From: Nitrospiria bacterium
GTDB lineage: Bacteria; Nitrospirota; UBA9217
Reading direction: 5' to 3'
Assembly: GCA_919901555.1 (NCBI GenBank)
Contig: CAKKPG010000018.1
Coordinates: forward strand, 36,702 to 100,701
Length of the DNA: 64,000 nucleotides
Shown: one piece after another, positions 10,752 to 20,668 of the stretch
How the letters are laid out: each line of letters starts with the position of its first letter
How positions within the stretch are numbered: position 1 is the first letter of the stretch
Made by a program: the position numbers and the translations under genes
Notes under the pieces: generated by a model
The model's database searches: none
The model's input: only the letters and a program-made list of their open reading frames with translations
Told to the model about the DNA's origin: nothing

Positions 10752-12605
10752 ATGCCGAACAGTAAGAAGACAGCTGCAAAAAAAGTCCGGATCATGGACA
10801 CCACCCTCCGGGACGCGCACCAGAGCCTGCTCGCCACCCGGATGAAGACGGAAGACCTTCTTCCCGTGGCCGAGGTGATGGACGGCATCGGGTTCTGGTC
10901 CGTCGAGGTCTGGGGAGGCGCGACGTTCGACACCTGTCTTCGCTTTCTCCGGGAAGACCCCTGGGAGCGGCTGCGCGCGCTCAAGAAGGCCTTCAAGAAG
11001 ACGCCGCTCCAGATGCTGCTCCGCGGGCAGAACGTGGTGGGCTACCGCCATTACGCCGACGACGTCGTGGAGCGGTTCGTCGAAAAGGCCGTCGAGAACG
11101 GCATGAACGTGTTCCGCATCTTCGACGCCCTGAACGACTTCCGGAACATCAAGTCCTCGGTCAAGGCCGTGATCAAGTCCGGCGGCAAGGTGGAGGCCGC
11201 TTTCTGCTACACCCTGGGGCATATCTATAATAACGATGTGTTCGTTGACATGGCCAAAAAGCTGGAGGACATGGGCACGGACACCCTCTGCATCAAGGAC
11301 ATGGCGGGGCTCCTGGCGCCCATGGACGCTTATGATCTTGTGAGCAAGCTCAAAAAATCCATCGGCCTGCCCATCCATCTTCATACGCACGACACGAGCG
11401 CCATGGCCGTGGCGACGACGCTCAAGGCTATTGAGGCGGGAGTGGATATTGTAGACTGTGCAGCCTCGTCCATGGCCGGCGGCACAAGCCAGCCGCCCTT
11501 GGAGACCATGGTCCATATCCTGAAAGGGACTCCCCACGACACCGGCCTCGACCTCAAGCTCATCGGCCAGGTGACGGAACACTTCAAGAGCGTGCGCAGG
11601 AAATACCATGCCTTCGAGAGCGAATACACCGGCATCGACCCCAATGCCATCATCTATCAGGTCCCGGGCGGCATGATCTCGAACCTCGCCACTCAGCTCA
11701 AGGAACAGAACGCGCTGAACCGCATGGAAGAGGTGATGGCCGAGGTGCCGCGGGTGCGTGAGGATTTCGGCTTCCCGCCCCTCGTCACCCCGTCGAGCCA
11801 AATCGTCGGCACCCAGGCGACCCTCAACATCGTTACGGGCGAGCGGTACAAGGTCGTCACGAGCGAGGTCAAGAACTACCTCAAGGGGCTCTACGGCAAG
11901 CCGCCTGCGCCGGTGAACGCGGACATCAGAAAGAAGATCCTCGGCGATGAAGCCGTGGTGGAAGTGCGGCCCGCCGACCTCCTGGAGCCGGAGCTCGAGA
12001 AAGCCAGGAAAGAGGCCGGCGAAAAGGCGAAGACCGATGAAGACGTGATCTCGTACGCATTGTTCCCGAAGATATTCCTTGAGTTCGCCGAGCTCAGGGA
12101 CAAGGGCTTCCCGCCCGAGGAGCCGAAGAAGCCCGCGGCAGCGGCGGCCCCCGGCGAGGCCGGGCCGACCCTTGCTCCCTCGGAATTCATGATCAACGTG
12201 CACGGCGAGTCGTACCACATCAAGGTCGGCGGCAAGGGCCACAAGTCCGAGGGCAAGCGGCCCTACTTCCTCTGGGTGGACAACCAGCTCGTCGAGGTCC
12301 TGGTCGAGCCCCTCGTCGAGGTGCTCCCGTCCGAGGAAGGTAAAATATCGCCGAACGTGGGCGGCCGGTCCAAGCGGCCCAAGGCCAAGGAACCCGGCGA
12401 CGTGACCGCGCCCATGCCGGGGGCGGTGGTCAAGATCAAGGTGAAAGTGGGCGACCAGGTCAAGGCCGGCGACACGGTCCTGATCATCGAGGCCATGAAG
12501 ATGGAGAACGAGGTCCACACCCCGGTAACGGGCGAGGTGAAGGAGATCCACGTCAAGGAAGGCGACAGCGTGAACCCCGACGAGGCGCTGGTGGTGGTAA
12601 GATAA
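10752..12605 (+). CDS. pycB: Pyruvate carboxylase subunit B / oxaloacetate decarboxylase alpha-like, biotinylated C-terminus
   Basis: RIMDTTLRDAHQSLLATRM; EAMKMEN biotin site; ORF-track start 10548 reads through the repeat spacer. Confidence 0.92.
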   Translation: MPNSKKTAAKKVRIMDTTLRDAHQSLLATRMKTEDLLPVAEVMDGIGFWSVEVWGGATFDTCLRFLREDPWERLRALKKAFKKTPLQMLLRGQNVVGYRHYADDVVERFVEKAVENGMNVFRIFDALNDFRNIKSSVKAVIKSGGKVEAAFCYTLGHIYNNDVFVDMAKKLEDMGTDTLCIKDMAGLLAPMDAYDLVSKLKKSIGLPIHLHTHDTSAMAVATTLKAIEAGVDIVDCAASSMAGGTSQPPLETMVHILKGTPHDTGLDLKLIGQVTEHFKSVRRKYHAFESEYTGIDPNAIIYQVPGGMISNLATQLKEQNALNRMEEVMAEVPRVREDFGFPPLVTPSSQIVGTQATLNIVTGERYKVVTSEVKNYLKGLYGKPPAPVNADIRKKILGDEAVVEVRPADLLEPELEKARKEAGEKAKTDEDVISYALFPKIFLEFAELRDKGFPPEEPKKPAAAAAPGEAGPTLAPSEFMINVHGESYHIKVGGKGHKSEGKRPYFLWVDNQLVEVLVEPLVEVLPSEEGKISPNVGGRSKRPKAKEPGDVTAPMPGAVVKIKVKVGDQVKAGDTVLIIEAMKMENEVHTPVTGEVKEIHVKEGDSVNPDEALVVVR

Positions 12606-12619
12606 AGCAATCCGCATAG

Positions 12620-12698
12620 GGCATAGAGCAGAGAGAATTGATGGGCCGGCTTATTATCTTTTGCCCCATGCGCCATGCACTCTGCTCTTTGCTGCATA
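12620..12698. repeat. Inverted heptad-word repeat, same word family as 10603..10741
   Basis: GCATAGG GCATAGA GCAGAGA then GCCCCAT GCGCCAT GCACTCT GCTCTTT GC. Confidence 0.7.
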
Positions 12699-12702
12699 AA
12701 CC

Positions 12703-13404
12703 ATGGAAGAACTGAGTACCATACAAAAGATCGTCGTCATCGCCCCGCCTTTTGTTTTGGCCGTTATACTTCATGAAGTAACTCATGGCTGGATAGCGGA
12801 AAAACTCGGCGACCCGACAGCTCGCAATGCCGGGAGACTCACGCTCAATCCCATTCGGCACATAGACCTGTACTGGACCATTATAATGCCGCTCCTGCTC
12901 TATTTTACGATAGGCTTCGTTGTTGGCGGCGCAAAACCGGTGCCGATCAACCCCTATAACTTTAAAAATCCTAAGCGGGATATGGCACTTTCGTCCCTGG
13001 CTGGTCCAGGCGTGAATTTGCTCTTGGGTGTTGCTTTTGCTTTCCTTCTGAGAAGCATCCTGCCCATTTTGAAAGAAATTGTTCCAGACGCAGTCTGGGA
13101 ACCGGCCGCCCTTCCCGTTGCACTGATGCTCGGTACCGGTGTCGTTATCAATGTTGCACTTGCCGTGTTCAACATGATCCCCATACCGCCTCTTGACGGC
13201 AGCAGAATCGTGTATTGGCTCTTGCCGGACAAACAGGCTGCCGCCTACTATCGACTTGAGCCTTACGGCATTCTCATTCTTATGGCGTTATTGGCGCTCA
13301 GGATACTTGGAACTATTGTCTGGCCGATTATAGTCTCTATACTTTACTTTCTTCTCGGCGAGGACCTTCTCGTGTTTCTCGCAAATTATCTTCTGAAAAG
13401 GTAA
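12703..13404 (+). CDS. Site-2 protease family (M50) metalloprotease
   Basis: VILHEVTHGWIAEKLGDPTA zinc motif; NMIPIPPLDGSRI. Confidence 0.9.
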   Translation: MEELSTIQKIVVIAPPFVLAVILHEVTHGWIAEKLGDPTARNAGRLTLNPIRHIDLYWTIIMPLLLYFTIGFVVGGAKPVPINPYNFKNPKRDMALSSLAGPGVNLLLGVAFAFLLRSILPILKEIVPDAVWEPAALPVALMLGTGVVINVALAVFNMIPIPPLDGSRIVYWLLPDKQAAAYYRLEPYGILILMALLALRILGTIVWPIIVSILYFLLGEDLLVFLANYLLKR

Positions 13405-13428
13405 GGGCGGGGTTAAAAAGGATTTACC

Positions 13429-14412
13429 ATGCCGAAAAAACGCGTCTTAAGCGGAATGCAGCCGAGCGGCCTCCTGCACCTCGGGAATTTGATGGGCGCC
13501 CTGGACAACTGGAAGAAGCTCCAGGACGAGTACGACTGCTATTACTTCATCGCGGACTGGCACGCCCTCACCACGCAGTACGCCGACACGTCCAAAATGC
13601 GCGCCTTTATCCGGGAGATGATCATCGACTGGCTCGCGGCCGGCATCGACCCGGAAAAATCCGTCATCTTCCAGCAGTCCCGGCTCCCCGAGCATGCCGT
13701 GCTCCATGTTCTCCTTTCGATGATCACACCGCTCCCGTGGCTTGAACGGGTGCCCACGTACAAGGAGAAGATGGAGCAGGTCCAGGACAAGGACCTGCAT
13801 ACCTACGGGTTCCTGGGCTATCCCGTGCTCCAGGCCGCGGACATTCTCATCTATAAGGCGGATTTCGTGCCCGTGGGCATCGATCAGCTCCCGCACCTGG
13901 AGCTCACCCGGGAAATCGGCCGCCGGTTCAACTCCTTGTACGGCGGGATTCTGGCCGAGCCCCAGCCGCTCCTGACGCAGTATCCCAAGCTTCTGGGCAC
14001 CGACGGCCGCAAGATGAGCAAGAGCTACAATAATACGATCAACCTTTCGGACAGCCCCGGGGAGATCACCAAAAAGCTCATGGCGATGATCACCGACCCG
14101 GCACGGATGCGGCGGCAGGACCCCGGGAATCCCGATGTCTGTCCCCTCTTCGCCCTCGACAGGATCTTCGCGCCGAAAGAGTGGTGCGATTACGTCGACG
14201 TGGAATGCCGCCGCGCAGGCCTCGGATGCGTGGACGACAAAAAGGAGCTCCTGAAGCGCCTCCTGGCTTATCTCAAGCCCATCCAGGACAAGAGGAAGGA
14301 GCTCTCCGCCGACCCCGGGAAGATCGCCGGGATCATTGCCGAAGGCTCACGCAAGGCGCGAGCTCTTGCTCAGAAGACGCTGGCCGAAGTGAACGAGGCG
14401 ATGAAGCTGTAG
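13429..14412 (+). CDS. trpS: Tryptophanyl-tRNA synthetase
   Basis: SGMQPSGLLHLGNLMGAL; GRKMSKSYNN. Confidence 0.95.
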   Translation: MPKKRVLSGMQPSGLLHLGNLMGALDNWKKLQDEYDCYYFIADWHALTTQYADTSKMRAFIREMIIDWLAAGIDPEKSVIFQQSRLPEHAVLHVLLSMITPLPWLERVPTYKEKMEQVQDKDLHTYGFLGYPVLQAADILIYKADFVPVGIDQLPHLELTREIGRRFNSLYGGILAEPQPLLTQYPKLLGTDGRKMSKSYNNTINLSDSPGEITKKLMAMITDPARMRRQDPGNPDVCPLFALDRIFAPKEWCDYVDVECRRAGLGCVDDKKELLKRLLAYLKPIQDKRKELSADPGKIAGIIAEGSRKARALAQKTLAEVNEAMKL

Positions 14413-14477
14413 CAAGGATCTCTGTTCCCTTTCGCGCTTACCTGCCTTCTGCGGTCGCGCTACTTCAAGAAAAAACC

Positions 14478-14506
14478 TTGACAATACAGGGCGTCTCTCC
14501 TATTAT
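14478..14506 (+). promoter_or_regulatory. Sigma70-type promoter TTGACA-N17-TATTAT
   Basis: Upstream of the polyprenyl synthase gene. Confidence 0.65.
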
Positions 14507-14547
14507 TCACCAGGAGAACTGCCGCAAGCTCTCCGGGATAGACCCTC

Positions 14548-15531
14548 ATGATTACAACACTTCAGGACGTCTTAAAAGAGTACCATTCCGATATGGAACG
14601 CATGGAGCGCAGGATCCATGAGAGCCTGGGCACCGACGTTCCGCTCATTCAGCAGGTCAGCAAATACATCCTCGGCGCAGGCGGCAAGCGCTTCCGTCCC
14701 ATGCTCCATCTGCTTTCCGCGCGGCTCTGCGGGTGCCGGGAACACAATGCCGAATATCTCCTGGGGAGCGTCGTGGAATACATCCACACGGCCTCGCTCC
14801 TGCACGACGACGTGGTTGACGATGCGAAGCTCCGGCGCGGCCGGTCCTCGGCGAACTCCATCTGGGGGAACCAGGCGAGCATCCTCGTCGGCGACTACCT
14901 CTACTCCAAGGCCCTCTACCACGCCGTGCGGCTCCAGAACCAGCGCATCATGGACGTCCTCTCGGAGACCACGACCACCATGTCCGAAGGAGAGGTCCTC
15001 CAGCTCATGCAGATCCAGAACGCGGACATCACCGAGGCGGACTACTTCCGGCTCGTGGAGTGCAAGACCGGCGTGCTCATCGCCGCCGCATGCAGGCTCG
15101 GCGCCATCATCAGCAAAGCGCCGCTCTCGCAGGAGGACGCGGTAACCGCCTACGGCAAGAAGCTGGGCCTCGCGTTCCAGATCACCGACGACACCCTCGA
15201 CTACGCCGCCGACCAGAAGCGGCTCGGTAAGGTCCTGGGCAAGGACCTGGAAGAGGGCAAGGTCACCCTCCCCCTCATCTATCTCATACGCAGGGCGGAC
15301 CCCGGCGAACAGGACCACATCAGGAACATTCTCCAGGCCGATTCCGTCAGCGAGGCGGACCTCACCTATACGCTGGGGCTGATGACCAGGCACGGGGCCG
15401 TGGACGATGCGCTCCGCCTGGCGCAGTCCCTCTCCGACGAGGCCAAGGCGTCCCTTTCCGTCTTTCCTGACTCGTTGCCGCGCCAGGCGCTTGCGGCACT
15501 CGCGGATTATGTGGTCCAGCGGGAGATGTAA
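14548..15531 (+). CDS. ispB: Polyprenyl diphosphate synthase
   Basis: GGKRFRPML, LLHDDVVDDAKLRRG, GLAFQITDDTLDY. Confidence 0.92.
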   Translation: MITTLQDVLKEYHSDMERMERRIHESLGTDVPLIQQVSKYILGAGGKRFRPMLHLLSARLCGCREHNAEYLLGSVVEYIHTASLLHDDVVDDAKLRRGRSSANSIWGNQASILVGDYLYSKALYHAVRLQNQRIMDVLSETTTTMSEGEVLQLMQIQNADITEADYFRLVECKTGVLIAAACRLGAIISKAPLSQEDAVTAYGKKLGLAFQITDDTLDYAADQKRLGKVLGKDLEEGKVTLPLIYLIRRADPGEQDHIRNILQADSVSEADLTYTLGLMTRHGAVDDALRLAQSLSDEAKASLSVFPDSLPRQALAALADYVVQREM

Positions 15532-16040
15532 TGCACGCCCTCGTGAAGCTTGCGAAAGACGCCGTGGAACTCTACGTGCGGGAAGGCAAGGCCCTCGCCG
15601 TGCGGGAAGATGCGCTGGGTCCCGAGTTCCGTGAGCGTGCAGCCGTGTTCGTCTGTCTCAAGATCAGGGGGGTGCTCAGGGGCTGCATCGGGACCTTCCA
15701 GCCGTCAGAACCGACCATCGCCCAGGAAACCGTGCGCAACGCCATCAGCGCCGCCACCTGCGACCCCCGCTTCATGTGCATCCGGCCCGAGGAGCTGGAC
15801 AGCATCGAGTACACCGTGGATGTGCTCACGCCGCCCGAACCGGTCAGGGATGCCGGCGAACTGGACCCGCGGCGCTACGGCGTCCTTGTTCAGTCAGGCG
15901 CACGGCGGGGACTGCTCCTGCCGGACCTCGAAGGCGTGGACACGGTGGATGAGCAGATCGGCATCTCCATGCAAAAGGCGGGCATCCCGTCAGGTGCTCC
16001 CGTCAGCTTATTTAGGTTCGAGGTGAGGCGCTATACATGA
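15531..16040 (+). CDS. AMMECR1-family / AmmeMemoRadiSam protein A
   Basis: LRGCIGTFQPSEPTIAQETVRNAISAATCDPRF. Confidence 0.85.
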   Translation: MHALVKLAKDAVELYVREGKALAVREDALGPEFRERAAVFVCLKIRGVLRGCIGTFQPSEPTIAQETVRNAISAATCDPRFMCIRPEELDSIEYTVDVLTPPEPVRDAGELDPRRYGVLVQSGARRGLLLPDLEGVDTVDEQIGISMQKAGIPSGAPVSLFRFEVRRYT

Positions 16041-16420
16041 AGAAACGGAAGAAGGATCCCGAGAAGACCGTGGTAAGGAGGGTGAACGTGGACAGAATGG
16101 ATCGTGGCGGTGGTGGTGATGATGACGCGGCGCAGAAGGCCAAGCTCATATTTCTTTCCCTCGCCGCCCTCGTGGTGGTCCTCCTTCTGACCAGTTTCAT
16201 CTATGCCGGCAAGGCGCGGTCCGCGCGAAACGCCGCGCTCCAGGAGCTCGAGGCGTGCAAGCAGGACAATGCCAAGCTCACCCAGTGGCTCGAGGAGAGG
16301 ACCCACGAAGTCGAGAAGCTCAAGAAGCAGGGCCAGAAAAAACCCCAGGCCAAGGCAAAAACGCCGGCGAAGAAGAAGACCTCTTCGAAAAAGACCTCCA
16401 GGACCGTCAAAAACAGATAA
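16037..16420 (+). CDS. Hypothetical single-TM protein with coiled coil and Lys/Ala-rich tail
   Basis: One TM helix, KKPQAKAKTPAKKKTSSKK tail; 4-nt overlap with preceding CDS. Confidence 0.6.
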   Translation: MKKRKKDPEKTVVRRVNVDRMDRGGGGDDDAAQKAKLIFLSLAALVVVLLLTSFIYAGKARSARNAALQELEACKQDNAKLTQWLEERTHEVEKLKKQGQKKPQAKAKTPAKKKTSSKKTSRTVKNR

Positions 16421-16513
16421 TAAATCGGATGCAGAGCAGAGCACGGGCACGAAGGAGTGATGCCCCGATGGCGTTGCATCGAGGTTGAGACAACGAGAAG
16501 AAAGGAGGCTTTC

Positions 16514-16990
16514 ATGGATAGCCGTCAGCGTGTTTCTTCATATGAATACAAAAATGTTTTCCTTGCCATCGTCATCCGGCAGGCCCCGGAGCTGGGGTCT
16601 GATGCGTTTTTTTTCTGTTCCGGCATCAACCTTTCACGGTTCGTACCGCTCGCCCGGCAGAGCTTCGGCATCTGCTCCAACCCCGCATTCAAGGGCCTCC
16701 AGCTGCTGAGGGCCGATGTTTCGGCCTTCGTCCGGGAAAAGGGCGTAACACCCCGAAGCGGCGGCGAAAAATCCTGCGGCGATACCTCTCCCCGCGAAGA
16801 CGGCTGGTACCGCGAAAGCATGGTCCTGGAGAACGTCTCCAAGGGTTTTCTTCAGGAGCTGCTGCGGTTCAGCGTCACCAGCCTGCTCCAGAGAGTGCTC
16901 CCGGTCTGCAGGCCCGGGCTCAAGCTTCCTGCATTTTTTCCTGATCCCGGGAAGCTCCAAGCGTATCTTGAAACGCTTGGCCGGACGTAA
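16514..16990 (+). CDS. Hypothetical protein
   Basis: RBS AAAGGAGG at 16501-16508 supports ATG at 16514 rather than 16457. Confidence 0.5.
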   Translation: MDSRQRVSSYEYKNVFLAIVIRQAPELGSDAFFFCSGINLSRFVPLARQSFGICSNPAFKGLQLLRADVSAFVREKGVTPRSGGEKSCGDTSPREDGWYRESMVLENVSKGFLQELLRFSVTSLLQRVLPVCRPGLKLPAFFPDPGKLQAYLETLGRT

Positions 16991-17008
16991 GGAAAATAGG
17001 AGCACTGA

Positions 17009-18055
17009 ATGTCGGGAATCGCTCTCATCAAAGACGACCGGTACCTGGAGCACAACGCCGGCGAAGGCCACCCGGAGAGTCCGAACCGGCTGCGGGTGAT
17101 CTACGACCTCGTCGAGAAAGAATTCTCCCATCTGCCCCTCATACCGCCCCGCCTTGCCACGGAAGATGAGCTTGCCCTGATCCACGACCCCTTTTACATC
17201 CGGACAATCGCGAACACCGAGGGCAGGCCCCACGCCCAGCTCGATGCCGATACGGGTCTCTCGGCCCGTTCCTATGAGATTGCCCGCCTCGCTGCCGGAG
17301 GGCTTCTTGAGGCAGTGGACACACTGCTTCAAACTCCAAACTCTAAACTCCAAACTCTAAACTCTATTTTTGCTTTCGTCCGCCCCCCCGGCCACCACGC
17401 GGAACCTCAGAAAGGAATGGGCTTCTGTCTCTTCAACAACGTGGCCATTGCAGCGGAATACGCGAAGAAGAAGCACGGCCTCAAGAGAGTCCTTATCGTC
17501 GACTGGGACCTTCACCACGGCAACGGCACCCAGCGGGCGTTCTATGAAGACCCCGGCGTCCTGTTCTTTTCCTCCCACCAGTACCCCTACTACCCCGGAA
17601 CGGGCGGTTTCGACGAAGCGGGAAGCGGCAAAGGAGAAGGGTTCACGGTGAACGCACCCTTTCCTGCCGGGTTCGGCGACGCAGAATACCTCGCCGTATA
17701 CGAGAAAGTGCTGAAACCCGTTGCCCTGGAATTCAAACCTGAACTGGTCCTCGTCTCCGCCGGCTTCGACCCCTTCATCAAGGACCCCCTCGGCGGCATG
17801 CACGTGACCGCGGCCGGCTTCGGCGCCCTCGCCGCCCTGGTCCGGCAGATCGCGGAATCCACCTGTTCAGGAAAAGTCCTTCTCACTCTCGAAGGCGGCT
17901 ACAACCCGGAAGGTCAGCGGGACGGCGTCAGGGCCGTGTTGAATGCCTTCACGAAACCCCACGAGCCAATAGGCGCCTCCGGCGCGCCCGCAGCCGAAGG
18001 GGTCATCCGGAACATCATCTCCCATCAGAAAAAATACTGGAAGAGCTTGAGATAG
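17009..18055 (+). CDS. Histone deacetylase / AcuC family deacetylase
   Basis: FVRPPGHHAEP, DWDLHHGNGTQ, LVSAGFDPFIKDPLGGM, LTLEGGYN. Confidence 0.92.
   Translation: MSGIALIKDDRYLEHNAGEGHPESPNRLRVIYDLVEKEFSHLPLIPPRLATEDELALIHDPFYIRTIANTEGRPHAQLDADTGLSARSYEIARLAAGGLLEAVDTLLQTPNSKLQTLNSIFAFVRPPGHHAEPQKGMGFCLFNNVAIAAEYAKKKHGLKRVLIVDWDLHHGNGTQRAFYEDPGVLFFSSHQYPYYPGTGGFDEAGSGKGEGFTVNAPFPAGFGDAEYLAVYEKVLKPVALEFKPELVLVSAGFDPFIKDPLGGMHVTAAGFGALAALVRQIAESTCSGKVLLTLEGGYNPEGQRDGVRAVLNAFTKPHEPIGASGAPAAEGVIRNIISHQKKYWKSLR
17331..17365 (+). repeat. Five tandem heptads (AAACTCY) inside the deacetylase CDS
   Basis: AAACTCC AAACTCT AAACTCC AAACTCT AAACTCT, uninterrupted. Confidence 0.95.
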
Positions 18056-18090
18056 CAAAAAGCAGCGGGGATATTTTTGAAGAAGCAAGT

Positions 18091-19372
18091 TCAGAAATCC
18101 AGCGGGCTGGCCAATTCTTTAATGGTCTTACTCAGCACACAATGAGTATAGATCATCGTCGTGCGCACATCCGCATGACCGAGGAGCGTCTGGATGGTGC
18201 GGATGTCATAATTTGCCTGCAAAAGATGAGTGGCAAAACTGTGCCTGAACGTGTGCGACGTGACACGCTTCGTGAGTTTGGCCTTGCGCACCGCCTCGTA
18301 GAGCGGCGCCTGCACGTCCTTGTCGCTCAAATGAAACCGGCGCAGTTCCCTCGTTTCCGAGATAAAAGCCAAATTCTGCTGCGGGAAAAACCACTGCCAG
18401 ATGAAATCTTTCGCGGCGTTCCGGTATTTCTTATCCAGCTGATCGTCGAGCAGCACGCCGGTATACCCGGTCTTCAGGTCCTCGTTATGGGCCTCCTTGA
18501 CCCGCTCGAGCTGCGCCAGTAATTCCTGCATGATCGACCGAGGGATCGGGACCGTGCGCGCCTTCTTCCCCTTTCCGTCCATGATTGTCAGCACTCCTTC
18601 GTCAAAATTGAAGTTCTGGACCCGCAGCTTCAGACACTCGAACAGCCGAAGCCCGCAGCCGTACAGGAGCTTCACGACCAGATCATACGGTTGCGTCAGG
18701 TGGCGCAAGACCGCATCAACCTCAATTCGCGTCAGGACCACGGGAATGTAGCTCGAACGTTTCGCGCGCGGGACGTCCTTGTGGTCGCCGAAATCCTTCT
18801 TGAGAATATGCCGGTACAGGAACAAGAGCGCATTGAACGCCTGGTTCTGCGTTGACGCGGAAACCTTGCACGTGACCGCGAGATGCGTGAGATACGACTT
18901 CACATCCGTTGTTGAAAGCGCATCCGGCGGTTTGTTCTTCAAATTGATCTGAAACTTTCGACACCAGTCGGCGTAGGCCTTGAGCGTCCTGTTTATCTGC
19001 CCCCTCATCCTTAGATGCCTGCTTCGCCTGTTGGATTCCGGTTGAGACAGGAACCGGGACCGGCAATGAAAGCGCCGCCCTCACCCTTTCAGCGTGAACC
19101 ACAGCCTGCTTTTTTCGCGTCTGAAGTGAAAAGAATAGGGACAGGGCATGCGCGGCATGGTACAGGCTTTTCCCGGACTTGCCTTTCGAGCGCATTTTTT
19201 CGATAAACAATCGCACCTGCTCGGACTTTGCATCCGGCGGAGGATACTTGACTCGGAAATCGAGGCAGTAGCAAAGCCATTTCCGGTAATCATCGCGCAA
19301 GGAGGATAGAACCGCTTTCTGTTCCAAAACCGCATTAAACTGCTTCAGAATGTCATCAGGAATAGGTTCCAT
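18091..19372 (-). pseudogene. intI: Integron-type tyrosine recombinase (IntI-like), frameshifted at G-run 19000-19004
   Basis: N-terminal half in ORF 18722..19462, C-terminal half in 18091..19008. RHSFATHLLQANYDIRTIQTLLGHADVRTTMIYTH plus IntI-type region KYRNAAKDFIWQWFFPQ..RRFHLSDKDVQ. Confidence 0.8.
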
Positions 19373-19477
19373 CGGTAGCCCTCCTTGAAAAGCTATTCCA
19401 TATCTGCATATTAATTTAATTTCGCGACTATTCCGTTTAATGAATATTAGTCTTTTGGTCAAAATATAATGAATTCA

Positions 19478-19484
19478 GTTGGAT
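19478..19484 (+). other. Candidate attI core GTTGGAT (fits GTTRRRY)
   Basis: About 105 bp upstream of the intI start; short motif, weak alone. Confidence 0.3.
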
Positions 19485-19508
19485 ACGTCAAGTTTTTTCT
19501 TAAATTTA

Positions 19509-19537
19509 TTGACCACGCCTTCAATCTATGCTACTGT
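19509..19537 (+). promoter_or_regulatory. Promoter TTGACC-N17-TACTGT upstream of the first cassette-like ORF
   Basis: 17-bp spacer. Confidence 0.5.
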
Positions 19538-19577
19538 ATTTCGAACCGATAATATCTTGTTGGAAGGAGGATAATTA

Positions 19578-20000
19578 ATGAAAAAAGCCTTGCTGACGCT
19601 TCTTGTCTTGGCAGCCGCGATTCCTTCATTTGCGAAGGAAGTGATCATCTTCACGGGGGTTCCAGAGATAAAAATTAGTGAAGCTGGCACAAATCGCGTA
19701 CCGGAGAACCTGCTCGCCAAAGACAAGGCAATCAAATTCAAATGCACGATCACAAAAATTGATGACAAATATTACTGGACATCCAGGGAGAATGTTGAAT
19801 TAGTCCCTATCACCAGCGGTGCATTCATTACTTATTGGGCGGTCACCGGTTCCGGATATGTTCGAGTCGTTAGACCCGAAATGAAAGAAGAAGTAAGAAA
19901 AATAGGTGCAATGGCCGACGATCCCGAAGGAAGGTACGATTACGTTGAGCATCTGTTGTTGGGCCTAAAATCTGTCACCTATTATGGCAAAGCAAAATGA
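19578..20000 (+). CDS. Hypothetical secreted protein, putative cassette ORF 1
   Basis: Signal peptide MKKALLTLLVLAAAIPSFA; RBS ggaagga; attC-like site follows stop. Confidence 0.7.
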   Translation: MKKALLTLLVLAAAIPSFAKEVIIFTGVPEIKISEAGTNRVPENLLAKDKAIKFKCTITKIDDKYYWTSRENVELVPITSGAFITYWAVTGSGYVRVVRPEMKEEVRKIGAMADDPEGRYDYVEHLLLGLKSVTYYGKAK

Positions 20001-20005
20001 TTGCC

Positions 20006-20059
20006 TCCCAACAATTCAGCCAGCCGACCGATTCGCAGCATGTGAGCTAATCGTTGAGC
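20006..20059 (+). other. attC-like recombination site
   Basis: TCCCAACAATTCAGCCAGCCGACCGATTCGCAGCATGTGAGCTAATCGTTGAGC: AAC...GTTGAGC core, arms with one apparent extrahelical base. Confidence 0.55.
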
Positions 20060-20069
20060 ATCGCAGATT

Positions 20070-20660
20070 ATGATTATAATAGGCCCTATAGAAAGCTTCT
20101 TCAAGAACCCAAAATCAGAACCATCTCCTGAAGGTGACGGTATACTTTTTCACCTTCGTCGCGATCTGGAGAAACTTTACGGCGACGAATCAGACAACAA
20201 CGGTGACCCTTCTATGCATACGATGTTGGCCATGATTGGGATGCTCGCCGGGATCGACTATTTGTCAAAGGTTTATTCTTCTGCTGGAAGCTCCAGAAAA
20301 AGATTTGTTGAAACGGTAGAGAACCTATGCAATATGAGTAATGACAATTCTGAGGTAATTTACCAGTTTAGATGCGCCCTCGTTCATTCTGTTGGACTGT
20401 CCACGGTTAGCGATAGTTACAAAAAAGGAACTAAATTCGACTTTGAGGTCACCGATGATAAGTCGGCTCCCCTTATACAAAAGCTGGCTGATGCCAGCAA
20501 TGAAGTGACATACCGAATTAACTACTGGGAGTTAAAGAAGGCTTTTCTAACGGTTATTAACGAGATAGAGAATATCGCCAGGGCGCCTGGCCATCCGAAA
20601 AATGGTCACGTGGTAAACAAGATAGGCTACATGCACTCAGAAAAACTTCTCAAAAGATAG
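20070..20660 (+). CDS. Hypothetical protein with HEPN-like R-x4-H motif, putative cassette ORF 2
   Basis: VIYQFRCALVHSVGL; begins 11 bp after the attC-like site. Confidence 0.55.
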   Translation: MIIIGPIESFFKNPKSEPSPEGDGILFHLRRDLEKLYGDESDNNGDPSMHTMLAMIGMLAGIDYLSKVYSSAGSSRKRFVETVENLCNMSNDNSEVIYQFRCALVHSVGLSTVSDSYKKGTKFDFEVTDDKSAPLIQKLADASNEVTYRINYWELKKAFLTVINEIENIARAPGHPKNGHVVNKIGYMHSEKLLKR

Positions 20661-20668
20661 AAATCGAT

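Noticed and set aside
9116-12617. Long - strand ORFs 9116..10654 and 10704..12617
   Set aside because: Antisense to clear pycA and pycB; low-complexity His/Asp/Val/Leu-rich products typical of GC-rich shadow frames.
18091-19372. Programmed frameshifting of the integrase
   Set aside because: No slippery-site plus pseudoknot or Shine-Dalgarno stimulator recognised; simple G-run indel is more likely.
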